From Pseudogemmobacter sp044142105 (GTDB lineage Bacteria; Pseudomonadota; Alphaproteobacteria; Rhodobacterales; Rhodobacteraceae), in the NCBI RefSeq assembly GCF_044142105.1, contig NZ_JBGTYM010000001.1, forward strand, positions 744,001 to 808,000: a stretch of 64,000 bases of DNA, given 5' to 3'. Under the pieces are notes generated by a model. That model was not told where the DNA came from, did not search any database, and saw nothing but the letters and a program-made list of their open reading frames with translations. Of the stretch, positions 8,671 to 16,981 are shown piece by piece; position 1 is the stretch's first letter; each line of letters opens with the position of its first letter. The position numbers and the translations under genes are program-made.

Positions 8671-10326
8671 TTAGCCCGAAACCGGCCCCAGTGCCACCCC
8701 GGCATCCTTCAGCGCCTCCCACAGCTTGGCGTCGCGGCCATAGACATCGCGACGATAGCCCATGCGGCCCTTCGCCTCGGGGTAAGCGGTGAAGTAGACC
8801 AGATGAATCGGAATGGTTTTCTCAAACTTCACAATAGTTTCCCGGCCGGTCTTCAAATCGGCCTCGAACTCTTCCTCGGCATTGTCGGTCTGAACCGACA
8901 GCAGTGCATGGGCCAGATCGAACGGGTCGGCCACGCGGATGCAGCCATGCGAAAAGGCGCGTACATCCTCTTTGAACAGGGATTTCGACGGCGTATCATG
9001 CAGATAGATGTTGTATTGATTGGGAAACATGAACTTCACCTTCCCCAGCGCGTTGCCATCCGACGGCGGCTGGCGCAGGGCAAAGGGGAAGGTCTTGGCG
9101 CTGTAGGCGGCAAAGTTCACCGCGCCACGCGGCACCACCCGGCCCTTGCCATCGACGACCTGCAAATGGCCGACAGCATTCGGATTGCGTTGCAGCAGAG
9201 GCAGGTATTCCTTGACGGTGATCGAGCGCGGCACCCCCCAGGACGGGTTGATGACCATATAGGCCATCTGGTCGGAGAATTCGGGGCTACGCTGGTCAGG
9301 GACGTTCTTGCCGATCACGACGCGGGTGCGAAAGACCGTGCGGCCATGGTCCACGATACGGGCGGTGAAATCGGGCTCGTTCACCCAGATGTGCCGCTCG
9401 GTCCGGTCGATGTCCATCCAGCGCTCGCGCTCCATGGCGACGATCACCGATGCCAGACGGTCTTCGGCCGAAAGGTTGATCTCGCGCAACGTCCCCTCGC
9501 CCGCAACACCATCGGCGGGCAGGCCATGGGCGAGCTGGAACGCCTGGACGGCGCCCTGGATCGCGCGGTCATAGCTGGCCGCTGCGCTGCGCGACATGTA
9601 CCCCATGCGCACCAGCCGGTCGCGCAGGGCGATGACGCGGTCACCGGTGTCGCCCGGCTTCAAAGACCCGCCCGGCACCGTCGCCCCCCAATCGCCATTG
9701 GCCAGCGCGGCCTCGAGGGTGAATTTCGCTTTCATCAACTGGGCATAGACGTCGCTCTTCGGCACAAAGCCCTGCAGCACCGCGACCGGATCGCCGCCCG
9801 CGATCGCCGCCATCAGCAGCGCGGGATCGGCATGGGTGATCTCGCGCACGATGGTGGCGTCGATCTTCTTCGGTTCCAACATACCCGAGGTAAGATCGCC
9901 CGCCCAGGTCAGATAGGCCTTGGACATGGCCACTTCCAGCCGGCCCAGATCGCCTTCGGTCTGGGCGCTGCGGAAGGCGGCCTTCAGACCCTCGGCATCA
10001 TAGCGCGCGGGCGGCAGGCCGTGATCATTGGCCGTCGCAAGGGCCGCGAACAGCGCGGCACGGCGGTCGGCATCCTGCGCGCCGGTCCAGAGCGTCGCGT
10101 AATCATGGCTGCGGTAGAAAGCGGCGATGGCCTCGTCCGCACCCGCCGCCGCAGCCAGGGATTGTGCAAAGGCCGATGGCCCCGCCGCCCAGGCCGCCGC
10201 ACCCCCCAATGGGGCTGACAGGACCATCAGCGCCGAAAAAGCCACCGTGCCAACCAGACGGCCAAGCTTGCGGCGCAGCGGCCGGAGAGAGTGGGACGGG
10301 GCGGCGGCAGCGACGGAAAAACTCAT
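8671..10326 (-). CDS. L,D-transpeptidase, YcbB/LdtD-like
   Basis: The 551-residue exported enzyme has a signal/TM segment at about residues 20-45, an N-terminal scaffold, a peptidoglycan-binding domain (GDRVIALRDRLVRMGYM onward, about 230-290) and a YkuD catalytic domain. The nucleophile is Cys462 in AFSHGCIRVADP. Such enzymes form 3-3 (mDAP-mDAP) peptidoglycan crosslinks or attach lipoproteins. The ATG at 10326 is preceded by GAGGA. The reading frame stays open upstream to 11256, but that part only mirrors the neighbouring gene. It is divergent from a MepK-like endopeptidase gene, the enzyme class that cuts 3-3 bonds. Confidence 0.88.
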   Translation of the reverse strand: MSFSVAAAAPSHSLRPLRRKLGRLVGTVAFSALMVLSAPLGGAAAWAAGPSAFAQSLAAAAGADEAIAAFYRSHDYATLWTGAQDADRRAALFAALATANDHGLPPARYDAEGLKAAFRSAQTEGDLGRLEVAMSKAYLTWAGDLTSGMLEPKKIDATIVREITHADPALLMAAIAGGDPVAVLQGFVPKSDVYAQLMKAKFTLEAALANGDWGATVPGGSLKPGDTGDRVIALRDRLVRMGYMSRSAAASYDRAIQGAVQAFQLAHGLPADGVAGEGTLREINLSAEDRLASVIVAMERERWMDIDRTERHIWVNEPDFTARIVDHGRTVFRTRVVIGKNVPDQRSPEFSDQMAYMVINPSWGVPRSITVKEYLPLLQRNPNAVGHLQVVDGKGRVVPRGAVNFAAYSAKTFPFALRQPPSDGNALGKVKFMFPNQYNIYLHDTPSKSLFKEDVRAFSHGCIRVADPFDLAHALLSVQTDNAEEEFEADLKTGRETIVKFEKTIPIHLVYFTAYPEAKGRMGYRRDVYGRDAKLWEALKDAGVALGPVSG

Positions 10327-10665
10327 CCAATCCTCGGAAAATTCAGCGCAATTGCGCGCGTTTGATCCAAGGATCGCGGCTTTGGCCGATGCTGTCCATT
10401 CACAACATTGGAAAAGCCGGGGATTCGAGGCGGGATAGATCAAGGCGGCACGTGTTTTCCCCAAGCCGTTGCATCGGCGCCACGCTGCCACGCCTCTTTC
10501 GCGTTCAGCAAATTTTTGCCGATTGCTTCCATCATCGCCGCGGCGAGGACAATCTTTGCTTGGGCTTCGAATCGTGCCGTGCCATAAAGACCGCACACTT
10601 GGGGAAGTGACCACAGAAGCTGCCGCACAGGTGGCCGACGACGGAAACGGGACAGGCTTTTCGGA
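10327..10665. other. 339-base divergent intergenic region
   Basis: The space lies between the divergent ldtD-like and mepK-like genes and must hold both promoters. It contains AT-richer patches near 10505-10520 and 10545-10560, but no clear consensus boxes or palindrome that I could support. No convincing short gene is present. Confidence 0.4.
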
Positions 10666-11235
10666 ATGACTGACATAGCATCGCTTGGGTTCACGCGACG
10701 TGGCTTGCTGGGCGCCTTTGCGGCAACCGCGATCACCGCAGCACCGTTCTTCCAGGGGGCTCCGGCCTATGCCAAGGGCGCAGGCGACATCCGCAGGTTG
10801 CGGATGTACTCGGGCCGCACCGGCGAGAGCATGGACACGATCTACTGGGTCGAAGGGGAATACATCCCCGAAGTCCTTAAGGAAATCAACAGCTTCATGC
10901 GCGACTGGCGCACGGCTGACACGATCAAGATGGATCCGCGCAACTTCGATATCATGGCGGCCGCGCATCGCCTGATGGATGTGAGCGAGCCCTACATGTT
11001 GCTCTCGGGCTATCGCAGCCCGAAGACGAACGCGATGCTGCGCTCGAAGTCGGGCGGCGTCGCCAAGAACTCTCTGCATATGAAGGGCCAGGCGGCCGAT
11101 CTGCGGCTCAAGTCGCGCTCGGTGGGCCAGATGGCCAAGGCGGCGGCGGCCTGTGCGGCCGGTGGCGTCGGGCGGTATTCGCGGTCGGATTTTGTCCATA
11201 TGGACTGTGGCCCGGTGCGGCACTGGGGCGGCTGA
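10666..11235 (+). CDS. DUF882 / MepK-like murein endopeptidase, Tat-exported
   Basis: The 189 residues start with a twin-arginine signal (FTRRGLLGAFAATAITAAP, cleavage near APAYA). A peptidase M15-like DUF882 domain follows, with metal-binding pattern SLHMKGQAADL (His...Asp) and FVHMDCG (His). In E. coli the homologue YcbK/MepK hydrolyses L,D-crosslinks and lies next to ycbB; here the two genes are adjacent but divergent, which supports a shared role in 3-3 crosslink turnover. The ribosome-binding site is weak. A strong terminator follows 29 bases after the stop. Confidence 0.87.
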   Translation: MTDIASLGFTRRGLLGAFAATAITAAPFFQGAPAYAKGAGDIRRLRMYSGRTGESMDTIYWVEGEYIPEVLKEINSFMRDWRTADTIKMDPRNFDIMAAAHRLMDVSEPYMLLSGYRSPKTNAMLRSKSGGVAKNSLHMKGQAADLRLKSRSVGQMAKAAAACAAGGVGRYSRSDFVHMDCGPVRHWGG

Positions 11236-11263
11236 GTAGCCGTAAACCCTGGTCAAATCACGA

Positions 11264-11293
11264 AAAGCGGCGCCCCTTCGCGGGCGCCTTTTT
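11264..11293 (+). terminator. Rho-independent terminator
   Basis: The stem GGCGCCC / GGGCGCC has loop CTTCGC and a five-T tail on the plus strand, with As on the upstream side. It ends the mepK-like transcript and may also act on the convergent membrane-protein gene. Confidence 0.85.
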
Positions 11294-11296
11294 CAT

Positions 11297-11788
11297 TCAT
11301 CGGGCGGCCTTGATGATGGCGCCGATACGGTCGCGCCACATCTCTGCCTCGGCCCGGTCGCGCAGATCGGTCACCTCGAAAGCCCGGCCGCGCGGCATCG
11401 TCAGGCGCAGCGCAGGATAGACCCCGTCCTCACTGTCGCGCATCACCACCTGGGGCAGCGGCAGATCGGCCAGCCTGAACCTGTCCACCGCCTCGCGCAA
11501 AGCGCCGTGCCGCAGCTGCGTGACCTCGCCCGTCGCCGCATCGAGCACCAGATCCATCGGCCGGACCAGCGCGACCAGCAGCATCACCCCGCCGACAAAA
11601 AGCGCGAAGGCCACGCAGCCGAAGACCACGAGCATCACAAGGGGCGGCGTCTCCCAGCGCAGATGGGTCAGAAACACCGCCGGGATCATCCCGCCGCATC
11701 CCAGGGCCAGCACCAGGGCGAACAGCCGCAATGGCCAGGGCACCCGTCCTTCGCGGCAGAGAATGCGTCCGCCTTCCTGCGAGATCAT
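11297..11788 (-). CDS. Hypothetical protein with two membrane segments
   Basis: This 163-residue protein is not recognised as a named family. Two hydrophobic segments lie at about residues 20-42 and 50-76 (PLVMLVVFGCVAFALFVGGV). A soluble C-terminal domain of about 85 residues follows, rich in Arg/Glu and with beta-strand character. The arrangement resembles small membrane-anchored PH-like proteins, but this is a guess. It lies 35 bases downstream of rlmE on the same strand and may be co-transcribed with ppx-rlmE. Codon use matches the neighbours. Confidence 0.65.
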   Translation of the reverse strand: MISQEGGRILCREGRVPWPLRLFALVLALGCGGMIPAVFLTHLRWETPPLVMLVVFGCVAFALFVGGVMLLVALVRPMDLVLDAATGEVTQLRHGALREAVDRFRLADLPLPQVVMRDSEDGVYPALRLTMPRGRAFEVTDLRDRAEAEMWRDRIGAIIKAAR

Positions 11789-11823
11789 CCGGGTCAGGAC
11801 AGCTTCCTTTCCGCGGTGCGGGA

Positions 11824-12579
11824 TCAGAGATAATCCCGCGGGTCGCCGTCCTCATTCGCTTCGGGCGCGTCCTTCCGTCCCCTGAACCCCATCGCCACGA
11901 CGAATTTCTCGGACGAATCCTGGCGGCTTGACGGCGGCTTCACATTGGCGACCTTGGTGAAGTTGCGCTTCAGCTCGGCCTGCATCTGGTTTTCCGCCCC
12001 GCCGGCCAGGACCTTGGCGACGAAGGTGCCGCCCTCGTCCAGCACGTCATAGGCGAATTCCAGCGCCGCCTCGATCAGGCCGATGATGCGCAGATGGTCG
12101 GTGCCCTTGTGGCCACTGGCGGCTGCGGCCATGTCCGACATCACCACATCTGCCTTGCCGCCCAGCCAACCTTTCACCTTCTCATCCGCGCCGTCGGACA
12201 GGAAGTCGAGCTGGTGCAGCTCGACCCCGGCGATCGGCTCGACCTCTTGCAAATCCACGCCGATGATCCTGCCCTGCGGCTTCTTCGCATTCTCTCCCAG
12301 CGCATTGATGCGCGGCACGGCAACCTGGCACCAGCCGCCCGGCGCGCAGCCAAGGTCAACGACGCGCGCGCCCGGCTTGAGAAAGCCATAGCGGTCATCC
12401 AGCTCCATGATCTTAAAGGCCGCGCGACCACGATAGCCCTCGCGCTTGGCGCGCTGGACGTAAGGGTCGTTCAACTGCCGCTCGAGCCAGAGCGTCGACG
12501 AGAGCTTTCGCCCCTTCGCCGTCTTGACCCGCACGCGCAGCTCGCGCGTGCCCCGGCCCGATGTGTTCTTCTCGCTCAT
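11824..12579 (-). CDS. rlmE: 23S rRNA (uridine-2552-2'-O) methyltransferase RlmE (FtsJ/RrmJ)
   Basis: This 251-residue Rossmann methyltransferase has SAM motif VVDLGCAPGGWCQVA and the K-D-K-E catalytic tetrad: Lys in AAFKIMELDD, Asp in VMSDMAA, Lys in FVAKVLAGG and Glu in SSEKFVVAMGF. It methylates U2552 in the ribosomal A-loop at a late step of 50S assembly. An N-terminal basic extension of about 25 residues is typical for alphaproteobacterial members. It overlaps the upstream ppx gene by 4 bases (ATGA), implying coupled translation. Confidence 0.92.
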   Translation of the reverse strand: MSEKNTSGRGTRELRVRVKTAKGRKLSSTLWLERQLNDPYVQRAKREGYRGRAAFKIMELDDRYGFLKPGARVVDLGCAPGGWCQVAVPRINALGENAKKPQGRIIGVDLQEVEPIAGVELHQLDFLSDGADEKVKGWLGGKADVVMSDMAAAASGHKGTDHLRIIGLIEAALEFAYDVLDEGGTFVAKVLAGGAENQMQAELKRNFTKVANVKPPSSRQDSSEKFVVAMGFRGRKDAPEANEDGDPRDYL

Positions 12580-13712
12580 AGATAGGGTCCGTCTTCCAAG
12601 ACGCCGTCGGCGCTCATCTGGGCGTAGAGGAGACCCTCGCGCAGCCCGCGATCAGCGACCGACAGCCGGTCGGTCGGCCATATACGCATCAGCGCCTGAA
12701 GGATAGCCGCGCCGGACATGATCAGCGTGTGCCGGTCGCGCCCGATGCGCGGGTCATGGCGGCGGCCCTCGGGGCCAAGCGCCAGATAGTCGCGGATCAC
12801 CGCGTCGATCTGCGCGCTCGACATCTGCAACCCGTCCACCTTGGCGCGGTCATAGCGGCGCAGACCCAGATAGCTGGCGGCAACCGTGGTCACGGTGCCG
12901 GATGTGCCGATGATCTGAAAGCCCGCGCGCGGGGCCTGGGCGTGATAGGGGCTGAAATTGGCAAGGTTCTCTTCGAAGAACCAGCTCATCAGGGCAAAGC
13001 GGGCAGCGTCATCCTCGACATCCTGGAACTGTTCTTTCAGCGTTGCGACACCAAGGGGCACCGAAATCCAGTCCACCACCCGCGCCGAAGGCCCCTCGCC
13101 CTGGGCATTGAAGCCCATATGCAACCGCATGATCGCCCGGCCGCGCTCCTTGGGTTCGACCCCGGCAAGGTCGATCCAGACCAGTTCGGTCGAGCCGCCG
13201 CCGATATCCACGACCAGCAGCTGCTCGGTGCGCGCGCTGACCAGCGGCGCGCAGGAGATCACGGCCAGGCGCGCTTCCTCTTCCGGCGCGATGATCTCCA
13301 GCGCCAGCCCGGTCTCGCGTCGGACCTGGCGGATGAATTCCTTGGCATTGCGGGCGCGGCGGCAGGCTTCGGTCGCAACCAGACGCATACGCTGAACGCC
13401 GTGCTTCTCGAGCTTTTTCTGGCAGATGCGCATCGCCTGGATCGTGCGCGCCATCGAGGCGCGCGACAGGCGACCGCTGCTCTCGAGTCCCGCGCCAAGC
13501 TGCACGGTCTTCGAGAAACTGTCTGCCACGATGAATTGACTGCCCCTCGGCTGGGCAATCAGCATCCGGCAACTGTTTGTGCCAAGGTCCAGCGCTGCAT
13601 AAAGCGCCGACCCCGACGGAACAGGGGATGACTCCTCCCCCCCGCGGGAGTCCAGATCGAACTCGACCAGCGCGGGCGATGCGTCCTCCCCTTTGGGACG
13701 CGCGGGCGTCAT
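12576..13712 (-). CDS. Ppx/GppA exopolyphosphatase family protein
   Basis: The ATG at 13712, with GGAGGG upstream, gives 378 aa. The ASKHA-fold phosphatase core has AALDLGTNSCRMLIAQP (phosphate 1 motif, near residue 40) and LVVDIGGGSTELVW (phosphate 2 motif), followed by IGTSGTVTTVAAS and an HDPRIGRDRHTLI helix. It lacks the extra C-terminal HD domain of long Ppx enzymes, so polyphosphate versus pppGpp preference cannot be assigned. Coupling to rlmE is common in Rhodobacteraceae. Confidence 0.87.
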   Translation of the reverse strand: MTPARPKGEDASPALVEFDLDSRGGEESSPVPSGSALYAALDLGTNSCRMLIAQPRGSQFIVADSFSKTVQLGAGLESSGRLSRASMARTIQAMRICQKKLEKHGVQRMRLVATEACRRARNAKEFIRQVRRETGLALEIIAPEEEARLAVISCAPLVSARTEQLLVVDIGGGSTELVWIDLAGVEPKERGRAIMRLHMGFNAQGEGPSARVVDWISVPLGVATLKEQFQDVEDDAARFALMSWFFEENLANFSPYHAQAPRAGFQIIGTSGTVTTVAASYLGLRRYDRAKVDGLQMSSAQIDAVIRDYLALGPEGRRHDPRIGRDRHTLIMSGAAILQALMRIWPTDRLSVADRGLREGLLYAQMSADGVLEDGPYL

Positions 13713-13968
13713 GGCCGCCCTCCAACTGTGGTTGAGACCAAAGGTAGACGCCCACCCCCCGCCTTGCAAGCCGTCGATGAAGCGGCTGCAACATCTGCAT
13801 GAAGAAAATTGGGCGCGCCCGGGGCTGCAACCGGTCGCCATGGCCGCCGCGCCACGCTATGCAACCCGCGTGGGGCCACGTCGCTCAGTGCGCGCGCCAT
13901 GTCGAAAACCGACAGCGCTTGTCGGATCGCGACGACTATCAGATGTGACAAGCAAGACCGGATTCGCC

Positions 13969-14271
13969 ATGCCAGAGATCACCATCGTCTATTGGAGAGA
14001 CATCCCCGCCCAGGTGATCGTCGGCAACAGCCGCCGTGGCGCCAAGGTGAAACTCACCGAGCGTTTCGAGCAGGCGATCGACCGCTGCGCCATGAAGATC
14101 GGGGCCAAGGACAGCGACAGCTACCTGGCCGAATGGCGCAAAGTGCCCTCGGGCTCGGTCGAAGGCGAGCAGGACGAAATCGCCCGCGACATCGCGGCGA
14201 AGCTTGAGACCGACTATGACACGGCAAGGCTGAAGGCGTTGATCGACGCCGAAGGCTGGAACCGCAGCTGA
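13969..14271 (+). CDS. Small conserved protein of the 'virulence factor' family
   Basis: The 100-residue soluble protein starts PEITIVYWRDIPAQV and matches what I recall as the PF13769 'virulence factor' family, a name with no demonstrated function here. It sits directly before a MetF-like reductase and a methyl-THF:corrinoid methyltransferase, so a role in that C1 pathway (assembly factor or regulatory subunit) is an inference from position. The ATG at 13969 begins the conserved region. Upstream open frame to 13693 is not homologous-looking. Its stop is 26 bases before the reductase start. Confidence 0.78.
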   Translation: MPEITIVYWRDIPAQVIVGNSRRGAKVKLTERFEQAIDRCAMKIGAKDSDSYLAEWRKVPSGSVEGEQDEIARDIAAKLETDYDTARLKALIDAEGWNRS

Positions 14272-14297
14272 TCATCATGCGCTTGAGGGAGAGACTG

Positions 14298-15218
14298 ATG
14301 GCCTTGTTCAACTTCCGCTCCAAAACTTCCGCCGCCCCCAGCGCGCCGGGCGCTCAGGTCGAGTCCTTCCTGCAAGGCTATTCGATCGAGGTGATGCCCC
14401 GCACCGCCGAGAAGATCGAGGATTTCCGCACGCTTCTGCCCGTGGGCACCCGCGTCTACATCGCCCATATCGACGGCACGCCGATCGAGGACATGGTCGC
14501 CACCGCCAAGCGCATCGGCGATGAGGGCTATACGGTGATGCCGCATTTCCCGGCGCGGATCATCAAGGACAAGGCGACGCTGCAGGACTGGGTGGCGCGC
14601 TACAAGGATGTCGGCGTCCGTCAGGGCCTGATGCTGGCGGGCGGCGTGGCCCAGCCGGTCGGCGATTTCTCGACCTCGATGCAGCTTCTGGAATCGGGCG
14701 CTTTCGACGGGTTCGAACGGCTGCATGTCGCCGGCCACCCGGAAGGCAACAAGGATATCGATCCCGATGGCTCGGACCACATGGTCATGGAAGCCGCGCG
14801 CTGGAAATCGGCCTTTGCCGAACGGACCGATGCGAAGATGGCGATGGCGACGCAATTCTGCTTTGACGCGGGCCCTGTGATCCAATGGGTCAACCGCCTG
14901 CAAGCCGAAGGCGTGGCCCTGCCGGTCCATATCGGCGTCGCAGGCCCGGCCAAGCTGCAAACGCTGATCAAATTCGCTATCGCCTGCGGGGTTGGCCCGT
15001 CGCTCAAGGTGCTGCAGAAGCGCGCGCTGGACGTGACCAAGCTTCTCCTGCCCTATGAGCCGGCGGATTTCATCGCCGAACTGGCCGCGCACAAGGCCGC
15101 CAATCCGGGCTTCGGCATCGAGCAGGTGCATTTCTTCCCGCTGGGCGGGATCAAGACAAATGCCGAATGGGTCACGGCCCATGGCGGCGCCGCTGGCAAA
15201 CCCGCCCGCGCCGCCTGA
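14298..15218 (+). CDS. Methylenetetrahydrofolate reductase (MetF-like)
   Basis: This 306-residue TIM-barrel protein of the MTHFR family has segments such as YSIEVMPRTAEKIEDF, VMPHFPARII, the glycine-rich MLAGGVAQPVGDFS, HVAGHPEGN and ATQFCFDAG. It interconverts 5,10-methylene-THF and 5-methyl-THF. The ATG at 14298 follows GAGGGAGAG; an ATG at 14277 lacks a good site. Being paired with a corrinoid methyltransferase rather than metH suggests work in methyl-group oxidation from demethylated substrates, in the 5-methyl-THF to methylene-THF direction. That direction is inferred. Confidence 0.85.
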   Translation: MALFNFRSKTSAAPSAPGAQVESFLQGYSIEVMPRTAEKIEDFRTLLPVGTRVYIAHIDGTPIEDMVATAKRIGDEGYTVMPHFPARIIKDKATLQDWVARYKDVGVRQGLMLAGGVAQPVGDFSTSMQLLESGAFDGFERLHVAGHPEGNKDIDPDGSDHMVMEAARWKSAFAERTDAKMAMATQFCFDAGPVIQWVNRLQAEGVALPVHIGVAGPAKLQTLIKFAIACGVGPSLKVLQKRALDVTKLLLPYEPADFIAELAAHKAANPGFGIEQVHFFPLGGIKTNAEWVTAHGGAAGKPARAA

Positions 15219-15242
15219 ATAAGTTGAGGGAGAGGACCGGGA

Positions 15243-16223
15243 ATGACCCGCACCGTCGTTGAATCGAAAACGAAAACCGTCATCATCGGCTTTGACGAGC
15301 CCTTCTGCGTCATCGGCGAGCGGATCAACCCGACCGGCCGCAAGAAACTTGCGGCCGAACTTGAGGCCGGTAATTTCGAGACTGTCATCAAGGACGCGCT
15401 GGAACAGGTCGCCTGCGGGGCGACCGTGCTGGACGTGAACTCGGGCGCGGTCTTCACCAATATGATGGCCAAGGATCCGCGCTATGCCGACAACAACTTT
15501 GTCGAACCACCGCTGATGAAGCAGCTGATCGAGATCGTGCAGCAGACGGTCGATGTGCCGCTCTGCATCGACTCTTCGGTTCCTGCCGCGCTGGAAGCAG
15601 GTCTTGCCGCCTGCGAGGGCCGTCCGCTCTTGAACTCGGTGACCGGGGAAGAGGAACGCCTCGAACTCGTCCTGCCGCTGGTGAAAAAGTACAATGTGCC
15701 GGTCGTGGCGATTTCGAACGACGACACTGGCATCTCGCCCGACCCGGAAGTGCGCTTCGCGGTGGCGAAGAAGATCGTCCAGCGCGCCGCCGATTTCGGC
15801 ATTCCCGCACATGACATCGTGGTCGACCCGCTGGTCATGCCGGTGGGCGCTATGGCCAGCGCCGGGCAGCAGGTCTTTACCCTGGTGCGCCGCCTGCGCG
15901 ACGAGCTAGGCGTGAACACCACTTGCGGTGCGTCCAACATTTCCTTCGGCCTGCCCCACCGCCATGGCATCAATGGTGCCTTCCTGCCCATGGCGATCTG
16001 CGCGGGCATGACCAGCGCCATCATGAACCCGGTGCGCCAGCAGGAGATGGAGGCGATCCGCGCCGCCAACTTCCTGATGAACCACGATGCCAATGGTGGC
16101 GAATGGATCCGCTTCTCGAAGGTGATCGAGGCAACCGAGGGCGGCCTGTCCTTCGCCGATGCCTCGGCCGCGGCCACCCAGGCCGCCGGGGGCCGCCGCG
16201 GGGGCCGTCGCGCCAGAGCGTGA
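15243..16223 (+). CDS. Methyltetrahydrofolate:corrinoid methyltransferase (pterin-binding family)
   Basis: The 326-aa pterin-binding TIM barrel has FCVIGERINPTGRKKL at the start, TVLDVNSGAV, VPLCIDSSVP, LLNSVTGEE, AISNDDTG, and VDPLVMPVGA with TTCGASNISFGLPHR near the C-terminus. These match the MtrH/AcsE/MtvB-like methyltransferases that move methyl groups between a corrinoid protein and THF. The C-terminal tail is Ala/Arg-rich. GAGGGAGAG before the ATG repeats the leader of the preceding gene. No corrinoid protein or trimethylamine-type methyltransferase is adjacent. Confidence 0.87.
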   Translation: MTRTVVESKTKTVIIGFDEPFCVIGERINPTGRKKLAAELEAGNFETVIKDALEQVACGATVLDVNSGAVFTNMMAKDPRYADNNFVEPPLMKQLIEIVQQTVDVPLCIDSSVPAALEAGLAACEGRPLLNSVTGEEERLELVLPLVKKYNVPVVAISNDDTGISPDPEVRFAVAKKIVQRAADFGIPAHDIVVDPLVMPVGAMASAGQQVFTLVRRLRDELGVNTTCGASNISFGLPHRHGINGAFLPMAICAGMTSAIMNPVRQQEMEAIRAANFLMNHDANGGEWIRFSKVIEATEGGLSFADASAAATQAAGGRRGGRRARA

Positions 16224-16230
16224 ACAGGGC

Positions 16231-16965
16231 CTAGGCCGACGCGATCGACCGCAGCGAGGCCGCCCGTGCCGCAGGCACAAGGGCGGTCTCGACACATGTG
16301 AAGACATGCAATGTGTTCAGGTCGGGGTCTGCGACAGCATGGTCGCCGACCCATCCGCCCATGGCCAGATAACTGCGCAAAAGCGGCGGCAGGCCTGCCA
16401 GCGCTGCTTTGCGGTCGGTCATCGGGCCGACAAGCGCAGGATAGCGCACCACCTCCACCGGACCTGCCCCCGGACGCAGCGGTTGCGGCCCGAGATGTCG
16501 CTCGGCCAGCAACGCCAGCGCCTGGCGATGCGGTCGCCAGTCGACGCCCGGGAAGGAGGAGCAGCCCAGCATCAGCGCGGCCCCTGCCCCGTCCACGATC
16601 CGGGTCATCGCCGCCCAGGCCAGGCGCAAGGCGTCCGGCTCTGGGCGTTCGCCGGCAAGGAAGTAGCGGCCCATCTCGGCCACCGGGGCCAGACAAGCCG
16701 AAAGCGGAGACAGGTCGTAGAACTGGGCGGAATAGCTTTGCCGCAACGCGCCGCCCGATGGCAGGATCAGCACGCGGAACGCCACGGCCAGCGCGCCCTC
16801 GGCGCCCTCGATCAGGACATGCAGGCAGCGGGAATCGAAGCGATCTTCGTCACTGACGCCCGGTGCGCGGCCGAACGCCCTGCCCCGCAAGGACAAAAGC
16901 CGCGCCAGATCGGCGCGGCCTTCGGCCAGTCTTGCGCTGTATCTGCCGCGCCGGAACGCCTCCAT
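16231..16965 (-). CDS. olsB: Ornithine-acyl-ACP N-acyltransferase (OlsB-like, GNAT fold)
   Basis: The 244-residue protein matches the OlsB pattern: an RYSARLAEGRADLARLLSLRGRAF opening, DRFDSRCLHVLIEG, YDLSPLS, a MLGCSSFPGVDW acyl-binding segment, then DRKAALAGLPPLLRSYLAMGG and HVFTCVET. OlsB makes lyso-ornithine lipid from ornithine and 3-hydroxyacyl-ACP at the inner membrane. The N-terminus is divergent and the enzyme is slightly short, so another N-acylamino-acid specificity is possible. It starts 16 bases after the bamE-like gene, and no olsA is adjacent. Confidence 0.76.
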   Translation of the reverse strand: MEAFRRGRYSARLAEGRADLARLLSLRGRAFGRAPGVSDEDRFDSRCLHVLIEGAEGALAVAFRVLILPSGGALRQSYSAQFYDLSPLSACLAPVAEMGRYFLAGERPEPDALRLAWAAMTRIVDGAGAALMLGCSSFPGVDWRPHRQALALLAERHLGPQPLRPGAGPVEVVRYPALVGPMTDRKAALAGLPPLLRSYLAMGGWVGDHAVADPDLNTLHVFTCVETALVPAARAASLRSIASA

Positions 16966-16981
16966 CGCGCGCCCGGCCCGA

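Noticed and set aside
8551..10218. A 555-codon plus-strand frame opposite the L,D-transpeptidase
   Set aside because: It has no family features; the minus-strand gene has an intact YkuD catalytic motif and a ribosome-binding site.
10440..10736. Minus-strand 98-codon frame in the ldtD/mepK intergenic region
   Set aside because: It overlaps the first codons of the Tat-signal gene antisense and shows no coding signature.
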